The notes under the pieces are model-generated. The model was given only the letters and a program-made list of their open reading frames with translations. It did not search any database and was not told the DNA's origin. Positions 1 to 4,800 of a stretch of 12,468 nucleotides of DNA are shown here, one piece after another; the first letter of the stretch is position 1; the number at the start of each line of letters is the position of its first letter. Source of the DNA: Pseudomonadota bacterium (GTDB lineage: Bacteria; Pseudomonadota; Gammaproteobacteria; UBA5335); assembly GCA_021783685.1 (NCBI GenBank), contig JAJXTQ010000023.1, forward strand, positions 1-12,468. Direction: 5' to 3'. Made by a program: the position numbers and the translations under genes.

Positions 1-72
1 GAAATCGGTACAGCCGTGCTTTCCTTCCCGACGGGATCGAACCCAAGCTCCGTAGCCATTGCCTGGCCTTGA
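1..72 (+). CDS. 3' end of an unidentified gene, possibly a beta-propeller protein
   Basis: Frame 1 is open from the first base to a TGA at 70-72 and gives 23 residues ending SNPSSVAIAWP. The stretch with PTGSNPSSVAIA resembles the blade consensus of YVTN/NHL-type beta-propeller repeats, in which a valine-rich strand is followed by P-x-G-x-x-P-x-x-V-A. That resemblance is the only evidence, and 23 residues are too few to name a family. If real, the gene begins outside the window and reads toward the small ORF at 115. It could also be a chance open frame. Confidence is low. Confidence 0.35.
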   Translation, partial: EIGTAVLSFPTGSNPSSVAIAWP

Positions 73-114
73 GCATTGCAAATCGGGCGTGGTGATCACG
101 GCAGCGGCTGGGTG

Positions 115-333
115 ATGCTCAAAGGCTGGCTGGCTCTGACCCTCGGGACGGGCATGATCCTCGTCGCCGCCCAGGGTCTTGTCACGGGAGCGTTGCCGGC
201 AGGAAGGAACGGGTGGGGGCGCTCGCAAGGCCGGGTTCGCCGTGCGGATCAACCGCTGCTGTTTTGGGCCATGTTTGCAATGGACGTCACCATTGGCATC
301 GTGGCCGTTCGGTACGGCGGCCGCTTGATTTGA
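115..333 (+). CDS. possible small two-helix membrane protein
   Basis: An ATG at 115 opens a 72-residue frame ending in TGA at 331-333; a GTG at 112 is an alternative start. The protein has two hydrophobic stretches. The first is near residues 4-24 (WLALTLGTGMILVAAQGLV) and the second near 48-66 (LLFWAMFAMDVTIGIVAV). They are separated by a short basic linker (GRNGWGRSQGRVRRADQP). This is the pattern of a small inner-membrane hairpin protein with the basic loop probably cytoplasmic. No clear Shine-Dalgarno sequence precedes the start and I recognise no family. It lies between the partial gene ending at 72 and the lipoprotein gene, both on the same strand. A chance ORF is possible, although the two well-spaced hydrophobic segments argue for coding. 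Confidence 0.4.
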   Translation: MLKGWLALTLGTGMILVAAQGLVTGALPAGRNGWGRSQGRVRRADQPLLFWAMFAMDVTIGIVAVRYGGRLI

Positions 334-404
334 ACGCACAGTTTTTTTTCGAAGACTCCGAGTTCATCGGGGAATGTCGGTGGTTCGCCTATATGGATCG
401 AAAC

Positions 405-1150
405 ATGAAGATGAATAAATTTCTTTGCTTCCCTTTCTCTGTGTGTCAACGCTTTGTGCGTTCTTGACCGCTTGCGGCGGCGGGTCCGGATCGGCGCCAC
501 TCGCTACAACGACACACACCGTTGGCGGAACGGTTTCTGGGTTGATGTCCGGCTCACATGTCACCTTGCTCGATAACGGGGGAAATGCGCTGCTGGTGAG
601 TGGCGACGGGGGCTTTCAGTTTTCCATTGGAATCGCCAGCGGAAGCACCTATGCAGTGACGGTTGGCACGCAACCAATCGGGGAGACCTGTTCCGTCAAT
701 AGCGGTTCGGGGACCATCTCCGCAAACGTTGGCGGTGTCTCCGTTACCTGTTCGACCACCACCTATACCGTCGGCGGCAATGTCGCGGCCTTGCCAAGCG
801 GAGGCAGCGTGGTTCTCAAGAACAACGGGGCGGACCCGCTCACGGCGACCGCCACCGGGGCCTTCACGTTCTCCAATGCGGTCGCATATGGCGCGGGATA
901 TTCCGTAACGACATATGCTCCGGGTGAATCTTGCACGGTCACGAACGGCTCGGGAACCGCGAGCGCCAACGTAGCCAATGTGTCGGTAAGTTGTGCCGCT
1001 GGCACCGAGTCCGTCCTCTGGTCTTTCGGCGGAACCGGCGATGGCCAACTTCCCTACACCGGCCTCGTCATGGACAGCGCCGGAAACCTCTACGGGACGA
1101 CCTACAATGGCGGCGCCCACAGCTCCGGCACGGTGTTCAAGATCAATTGA
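405..1150 (+). pseudogene. secreted lipoprotein with two tandem repeats and one GloVer repeat; frameshifted in the signal peptide
   Basis: From ATG 405 the frame reads MKMNKFL and then runs out of frame to a stop at 465-467. The body of the protein is in another frame (425-1150), which can only start at a TTG. Adding one T to the T run at 424-426 joins them into a 248-residue protein. It begins MKMNKFLLLPFLCVSTLC and has a lipobox FLTAC with the modified cysteine at residue 24, so it would be exported and lipid-anchored. In the joined numbering, two repeats of about 79 residues follow (about 38-117 and 120-197). Each has TVGG near its start, a G-x-F-x-F core, GE(S/T)C(T/S)V and a final VSVxCx. 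Residues 202-248 form a single GloVer-type repeat (SVLWSFGG, then GLVMDSAGNLYGTTYNGGA, then GTVFKI). Proteins with this repeat usually carry many copies, so the C-terminus looks truncated. The role is unknown, probably cell-surface. Translation from TTG 425 would still give a shorter signal peptide and is an alternative. Confidence 0.7.
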
Positions 1151-1389
1151 CGCTCGGGCCCCGCGTTGCGGTCGTGACGTGGGGCACTGAGAACTCGGAG
1201 CGCGGCGCGTCCGGCTCGCCAGAGGCTCCACGTCTCGAGTAGCCGTTGGTCCGAGGGGCGATTGACGGACCGAACGTCGGCTGCGGTGGTCTACGGCGAC
1301 CGGTATTCGGATGCCGCCAGCGGCGGCTCCGGGTCGTGTGGTTGCGCTCGCGAGCGTTCTGTTTGGGGCGGTCTGATTTTCCGGTCTGG

Positions 1390-1410
1390 CTGCCAGTTCC
1401 ACACTGGCAG
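1390..1410. repeat. perfect 8-bp inverted repeat (hairpin) upstream of the toxin operon
   Basis: The arms are CTGCCAGT (1390-1397) and ACTGGCAG (1403-1410), with a 5-base spacer. No T run follows, so it is not a typical intrinsic terminator. The 9-base word CAGTTCCAC also occurs twice in direct orientation, at 1394-1402 and 1408-1416. Possible roles are an accessory operator or a transcript hairpin; neither is shown. Confidence 0.45.
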
Positions 1411-1428
1411 TTCCACGTCTTGCGTTGC

Positions 1429-1446
1429 GGTAACGTATCCGTTACC
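1429..1446. promoter_or_regulatory. probable autoregulatory operator of the toxin-antitoxin operon
   Basis: A perfect inverted repeat, GGTAACG-TATC-CGTTACC, ends 8 bases before the toxin ATG at 1455. Type II toxin-antitoxin operons of the HigBA/RelBE kind are normally repressed by their antitoxin at palindromes overlapping the promoter, and the position here fits. The intact downstream antitoxin with its helix-turn-helix-like region is the likely binder (inference). I could not define confident -35 and -10 boxes. Confidence 0.6.
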
Positions 1447-1454
1447 ATTGCGCC

Positions 1455-1810
1455 ATGAGCATCAAACTCGAAGAGTACGTCCGCGAGGACGGATCCAATC
1501 CGTACCAGACATGGTTCAACGGGCTCGATGCACAGGCGGCGGCGAAGGTGACCGTCGCGAAGACGCGGCTTGGGCTCGGCAATACCTCGAATGTCGAATG
1601 GTTCCGGGTGTCGGTGAGTACAAGATCGACTGGGGGCCGGGATACCGCATTTACCTGGCCAGGGACGGCGACTCGCTGATCGTTTTGTTTGGGGGTAGTA
1701 CCAAAAAAGGCCAGCAAAAGGCCATCGATCAGGCCGTGGCGTTGCATGAAGAATACAAGGCGAGAAAGAAGGCTCTCGCGAGTGGGATCAAGAAGGGGAA
1801 GAAGATATGA
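1455..1810 (+). pseudogene. RelE/HigB-like type II toxin (Gp49/DUF891 kind), frameshifted
   Basis: ATG 1455 opens MSIKLEEYVREDGSNPYQTWFNGLDAQ and continues to GNTSNVEWFR, then goes out of frame at the GGG run 1606-1608. The rest lies in another frame, with GEYKIDWGPGYRIYLARDGD, then LIVLFGGSTKKGQQ and the helix AIDQAVALHEEYKARKKA, ending in TGA at 1808-1810. Adding one G to the run gives an uninterrupted WFRGVGEYKID and a normal-length protein of 118 residues. The GPGYRIY segment, the hydrophobic strand ending in FGG and the lysine-rich C-terminal helix are typical of the RelE-superfamily toxins annotated as addiction-module killer proteins. Those toxins act as ribosome-dependent mRNA interferases in the cytoplasm. 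The toxin gene precedes the antitoxin and overlaps it by ATGA, as in higBA operons. As sequenced, the product would be truncated and probably inactive. Confidence 0.85.
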
Positions 1811-2130
1811 CGCTGACCCGCGATTTCAAACAGACTGTCGCCGAGCGTGCTGCTCGTGACCCCGATTTTGCAAAGGCGCTTCTGGACGAGGCCGCGACGC
1901 TTTTCCTCAGTGGGGAACCGGACGCCGCGCGTGTCATCCTGCGGGACCTCGTGAATGCGACGGTTGGATTCGAGAGCCTTGCCGAACTGACGCACAAACC
2001 CAGCAAGAGTCTGCACCGGATGCTATCGCCGAAGGGCAACCCCAGCATGGACAACCTGGCGGCGATCTTCGGAGCGATGAGGGACTGGCTGAAGGTCACC
2101 TTCGACGTGCGCGTCGTAGAGGCGGCGTAG
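1807..2130 (+). CDS. HigA-like antitoxin and transcriptional regulator
   Basis: This 107-residue protein starts at ATG 1807, which overlaps the toxin stop as ATGA and so implies translational coupling. A purine-rich AAGGGGAAGAAG just upstream serves as the ribosome-binding site. Residues about 50-95 (VGFESLAELTHKPSKSLHRMLSPKGNPSMDNLAAIFGAM) have the form of a Cro/XRE helix-turn-helix: helix, turn, a recognition helix with SKSLHRML, then NPSMDNLAAIF. This is the DNA-binding signature of the antidote proteins paired with Gp49-like toxins. The N-terminal half is helical and acidic and is the likely toxin-binding part. The protein should neutralise the toxin and repress the operon through the palindrome at 1429-1446. 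The reading frame is intact although its toxin is frameshifted. Family assignment is fairly sure; the exact subfamily name is not. Confidence 0.85.
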   Translation: MTLTRDFKQTVAERAARDPDFAKALLDEAATLFLSGEPDAARVILRDLVNATVGFESLAELTHKPSKSLHRMLSPKGNPSMDNLAAIFGAMRDWLKVTFDVRVVEAA

Positions 2131-2149
2131 ACGCGCTACGCGTTTCTTT
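2131..2149 (+). terminator. weak candidate terminator after the antitoxin gene
   Basis: Directly after the antitoxin stop, ACGCG-CTA-CGCGT forms a 5-bp hairpin followed by TTCTTT. The stem is short, so this is only a candidate intrinsic terminator. A second small palindrome, TCAAC-GT-GTTGA, follows at 2174-2185. Confidence 0.35.
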
Positions 2150-2262
2150 CGGAGATCCGGGCGCCGTCTGTTCTCAACGTGTTGATTCGTTGATGAAAAT
2201 TGGGCTGCCGGGCACCGGACGCTGATAGGGGTCACCGGCCGGCCAGATGCGGTCGCTCGAAG

Positions 2263-2664
2263 TCACGAAACCCCCTCTCCCGCGACGGCGGGAGAGGGCG
2301 GGGGTGAGGGCCGTCGCAAGAGCGATGTCGTGCGAATTTGCTCGAGCACGGCCGTGGTCTGCGTCAAGACATCGTTATTCCAGAATCGCATCACCACGAA
2401 GCCCCGCTTGCAAAGGAATGCATCCCGCGAAGCGTCGTAGCGGCATGCTTCCTGATGTTGTGAGCCGTCCACCTCGACGATGAGGTGTTGTTCCATGCAG
2501 ACGAAATCGACGATATAAGGACCGATCGGTTGCTGCCGACGGAACCTCCATCCCATGAGGCGACGCGATCGCAGTTCTTGCCAGAGGCGCCGTTCGGCGT
2601 AGGTGGATTTCGCGCGCAGCGAACGTGCCTTCAGCCATGAAGGCGTTCGGCTGGGTGTTTCCAT
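2263..2664 (-). CDS. DUF559 endonuclease-domain protein
   Basis: From ATG 2664 this gives 133 residues. A TTG at 2751 in the same frame would add 29 N-terminal residues of low-complexity basic sequence; I prefer the ATG because family members begin shortly before the conserved ARSLRAKSTYAERRLWQELR. Core motifs follow the family order: GWRFRRQQPIGPYIVDFVC (38-56), LIVEVDGSQH (61-70), YDASRDAFL (76-84), and GFVVMRFWNNDVL (88-100). The acidic residues D53, E64 and D66 with Q69/H70 match the PD-(D/E)xK-like nuclease fold related to very-short-patch repair (Vsr) endonucleases. Substrate and role of the family are not established. The last 15 residues or so (PSPPPSPAVAGEGVS) are encoded by the palindromic repeat, not by the domain. 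Identical inverted repeats bound the gene, suggesting a mobile cassette. It has no same-strand partner. Confidence 0.85.
   Translation of the reverse strand: METPSRTPSWLKARSLRAKSTYAERRLWQELRSRRLMGWRFRRQQPIGPYIVDFVCMEQHLIVEVDGSQHQEACRYDASRDAFLCKRGFVVMRFWNNDVLTQTTAVLEQIRTTSLLRRPSPPPSPAVAGEGVS
2269..2311 (+). repeat. left copy of a 43-bp palindromic (REP-like) repeat
   Basis: The element contains a palindromic core, CCCTCTCCCGC-GAC-GGCGGGAGAGGG, followed by a GGGGTGAGGG tail. It is identical over 43 bases, in inverted orientation, to 2754-2796. It overlaps the 3' end of the DUF559 gene. The shape (GC-rich hairpin plus a short conserved GTGAGGG flank) is that of REP-family elements, which occur in many scattered copies in proteobacterial genomes. 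Confidence 0.85.
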
Positions 2665-2753
2665 ACGGAATGGGGCACTGCGTCGGAGAGAGGTGCGAAG
2701 TTTGTGTTGCCGGGTGGTATGGGGCACTACCGTCGACAGCAGCAATGGCAACC

Positions 2754-2796
2754 GCCCTCACCCCCGCCCTCTCCCGCCGTCGCGGGAGAGGGGGTT
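2754..2796 (-). repeat. right copy of the 43-bp palindromic (REP-like) repeat, inverted
   Basis: This is the exact reverse complement of 2269-2311 over all 43 bases; identity stops immediately outside on both sides. Together the two copies enclose 442 bases holding only the DUF559 gene, with the upstream TTG of that frame (2751) directly abutting this copy. Confidence 0.85.
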
Positions 2797-3157
2797 GCAG
2801 TGCTTCGCGCCGAAGCAGTCCGGGGTGGCCCTCAGCGGCCGCTCAGGGTCGATTCGGAATTCTGGCCCATCGAATTTGAATGTCGGAAAGGGAATGCTGC
2901 ACGGCTCGCTCGCGAGTGCATTATGGAACCATTCGAGATGGATGACGACCGCCTCGCATTCGTGGTCCGCTTGTCGCGCCACCCTCTGGCGCTCGTCCCC
3001 ACGACGGGAACCGGGGAGGTCACCCCGGAAGCCGCTTGAACCCCTTATCCCGCCTGACACGCCCCCTTCAGAGGGGGGCGGATAGAACGTGCGTCGGATG
3101 CTGCGGCCGACCGTGGCGTACCGCGGACCGGCGTGGTGGAACCGGATGCGGGGCCGG
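2797..3157. other. intergenic stretch with hairpins and no clear gene
   Basis: Frames here are open on both strands but show no recognisable motif, no plausible ribosome-binding site and strongly arginine/serine-rich translations, so I call no gene. Two hairpins are present. CCGGGG/CCCCGG lies at 3011-3028. CGCCCCCT-TCAG with a GGGGGGCG arm lies at 3060-3080 and is listed separately. Confidence 0.5.
3060..3080 (-). terminator. C/G-rich hairpin downstream of the diguanylate cyclase gene
   Basis: The sequence CGCCCCCT-TCAG-AGGGGGGCG folds into a strong stem about 80 bases past the stop of the minus-strand diguanylate cyclase gene. No T tract follows on the minus strand, so it is at best a rho-independent-like pause or 3' end-protecting hairpin. 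It may instead be another dispersed palindromic repeat. Confidence 0.3.
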
Positions 3158-4498
3158 CTACCGCACGACCCGATTGCGCCCCGCCATTTTGGCCCGATAC
3201 ATCGCCCGATCCGCGGCGTTCAGGACGGCGTCTTCATTGGGGTCGTCGAGACCCGCCACTGCGACCCCGACGCTGACGGTGAGATTGCCGACGGTGGGGA
3301 TCGTGCTGTGGGCAATGGCGGCGCGGACCTTTTCGGCAAACACCACCGCGTCCTCGGCCGTGTTGGGCAGCAGGACGACGAATTCCTCTCCGCCGAGGCG
3401 GGCGGCAAAGTCGGTCATCCGGGAAGAGTCCTGGATGATCGACGCCACGTGCGTCAGGGCGGTGTCGCCGGCTCGGTGGCCGTGGGTGTCGTTGATGGCC
3501 TTGAAATGGTCGATGTCGAGGAAGACCAGCGCGTAGCACTCGCCGGTTCGCCCCATGCGGAGATACTCTTCCCGCAGACGTTCGATGAATGCCCGGCGGT
3601 TGTGCAGGCCGGTCAGGGCGTCGTGACGGGCCAGGTGATCCAGCGCGCGGTTGGCGGCCAGCAGGGCTTCCGTGCGCTCCCGGACGATCCGGTCGAGAAC
3701 CCGGTTGAGCGATTCGGCGCGCTCGAGCTTCTTGCGCTCGCTGATGTCGACGACGGTGGCAATGACCCGGAACGAGCCGTCATCGCAGCGTATGTGGTTG
3801 AGGCCGATCTCGACCGGGATGAAGTGGCCGTCCTTGTGCCGGCAGCGCAGGCTCATGCCTCTTCCCGCCTGTCGGGAGGTGGGGGCCGTCGCATACGCCG
3901 AGCGGAGATGGACGTGCTGCTGCCGCAGGCTCTCGGGGACCAGGACTTCGATCGACGAGCCGATCAGTTCTTCCACCGGGTATCCGAACAGGGTTGCGGA
4001 GGCCGGGTTGGCAAAGAGAATCTCGCCGTCCTTGTCGGTCATCAGCATCGCAACCTGGGCGCCCTCGACCACGCTGTGCGAAAGATCCATCTGCTTGCGC
4101 TGCGCCGCGTCTGCCTGCAGCCGCTCGCTGACGTCGCGAGCGATGCAGCCCAGCGCGATGGTCGTGCCATCGTTGTCGTGGATCGGAAACGTCGACGTCG
4201 CGAACATCCGCGGCATGCCGTGGACGTGGAGCACCTCCTCGAATTCCTGCGGCTTGCCATCCCGGAGAGCCTGGGAGAAGTGCTCCAGGAGCTTCGGCGC
4301 GCGATCATGCGGGAGCAGTTCGGCGACATGCCTGCCGAGGGCATCCGCCAGGGGAATGCCGAGGTTGGCTTCCGCGGCCTGGTTCATGGCCAGGATCCGG
4401 AAGTCGAGATCCACCCCGATGAAGCAATCGGTCGTCTGATCGGCAATGGCCAGGAATACGTTCTGGACGACACTGGGGAGCGCACGTTCTTCTCGCAT
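3158..4498 (-). CDS. PAS-PAS-GGDEF diguanylate cyclase
   Basis: This 446-residue cytoplasmic sensor enzyme should condense two GTP into cyclic di-GMP. A first PAS domain covers about 10-125 (FIGVDLDFRILAMNQAAEANLG to GCIARDVSER). A second PAS domain covers about 140-255 (MLMTDKDGEILFANPASATLFGY to VVDISERKKLER). A short coiled-coil linker (about 256-290) leads into the GGDEF domain (290-446), which opens DALTGLHNRRAF. The active-site loop is GGEEF (369-373), a catalytically competent variant, and the allosteric inhibition site RxxD is present as RMTD (360-363), five residues upstream. The metal-binding FLDIDHFKAIND is intact. There are no transmembrane segments, so it should sense a cytoplasmic ligand or redox cue through the PAS domains. 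The ATG has a GGAG nine bases upstream. It lies 302 bases downstream of the ATPase gene on the same strand, so it probably has its own promoter. Confidence 0.95.
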   Translation of the reverse strand: MREERALPSVVQNVFLAIADQTTDCFIGVDLDFRILAMNQAAEANLGIPLADALGRHVAELLPHDRAPKLLEHFSQALRDGKPQEFEEVLHVHGMPRMFATSTFPIHDNDGTTIALGCIARDVSERLQADAAQRKQMDLSHSVVEGAQVAMLMTDKDGEILFANPASATLFGYPVEELIGSSIEVLVPESLRQQHVHLRSAYATAPTSRQAGRGMSLRCRHKDGHFIPVEIGLNHIRCDDGSFRVIATVVDISERKKLERAESLNRVLDRIVRERTEALLAANRALDHLARHDALTGLHNRRAFIERLREEYLRMGRTGECYALVFLDIDHFKAINDTHGHRAGDTALTHVASIIQDSSRMTDFAARLGGEEFVVLLPNTAEDAVVFAEKVRAAIAHSTIPTVGNLTVSVGVAVAGLDDPNEDAVLNAADRAMYRAKMAGRNRVVR

Positions 4499-4800
4499 TC
4501 TTCACGTCTCCACCTGCGATGGCAGACCCGGGTCTGGCTCCGAATCTGCAACAACATACTGCAGCCCGCGACAGGCACCAACGGCCATGTCTGCGCGGAA
4601 TGCGGGCGGCAAACCGGATCGCGCTCGCGATATGGGAACGGTACGCGCCTATGCGATGGTAATCAATAATCGCTACCGCATCAGAGGTACGAGGATCCTT
4701 GACGTTTCGGCGTCAAGGGGATGCAGGCGCGCGCCTCTGCGCGTCGCGGTTCGCGAAGACCCGCGATGGCGATGCAGGCAAAGGGCGCGATGCTTTGGGA
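4499..4800. other. intergenic region between the ATPase and diguanylate cyclase genes
   Basis: I see no gene in these 302 bases. The minus strand carries an AT-rich patch around 4655-4685 (including TTGATT) in an otherwise GC-rich region, a plausible place for the diguanylate cyclase promoter, but I cannot fix the boxes. A hairpin at 4697-4718 and a perfect 12-base palindrome AGGCGCGCGCCT at 4725-4736 lie between this patch and the end of the ATPase gene. Confidence 0.45.
4697..4718. repeat. 8-bp inverted repeat downstream of the ATPase gene
   Basis: The arms CCTTGACG (4697-4704) and CGTCAAGG (4711-4718) flank a 6-base loop. The element lies 83 bases beyond the ATPase stop and 198 bases before the diguanylate cyclase start. 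It lacks a T tract on either strand. It could be a transcription attenuating or 3'-end hairpin of the ATPase message, or a regulator binding site. Confidence 0.4.

Larger units (their letters stand above)
1151..1454. other. intergenic region upstream of the toxin-antitoxin operon
   Basis: I see no convincing gene here; the open frames look like GC-driven shadows. It holds several inverted repeats. Arms GGTCCG/CGGACC lie at 1248-1253 and 1266-1271. A tight hairpin GCCGCC-AGC-GGCGGC lies at 1313-1327. Two stronger elements near the toxin gene are listed separately. The sequence after the lipoprotein stop does not continue the GloVer repeat in any frame I checked. Confidence 0.5.

Noticed and set aside
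30..44. tRNA-like T-arm on the minus strand (GGGTTCGATCCCGTC)
   Set aside because: The T stem pairs only two bases beyond the loop, and no matching acceptor, anticodon arm or CCA end can be built around it.
554..1402. 282-residue minus-strand open frame over the lipoprotein
   Set aside because: Arginine-rich shadow of the plus-strand gene, whose repeats and lipobox are clearly coding.
2670..2728. 10-base direct repeat ATGGGGCACT at 2670-2679 and 2719-2728
   Set aside because: Short, only two exact copies near the DUF559 start, and a related word occurs by chance near 1183; not enough to call an element or a target-site duplication.
2269..2796. CRISPR-like array from repeated GC-rich elements
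   Set aside because: Only two copies in inverted orientation surrounding a gene; no direct repeats with regular spacers.
2704..3039. 111-residue plus-strand open frame
   Set aside because: It begins inside the DUF559 cassette, reads through the repeat, has no recognisable motif and no ribosome-binding site.
3089..4669. 526-residue plus-strand open frame antisense to the diguanylate cyclase
   Set aside because: The minus strand shows complete PAS and GGDEF motifs; the plus frame is a GC-driven shadow.
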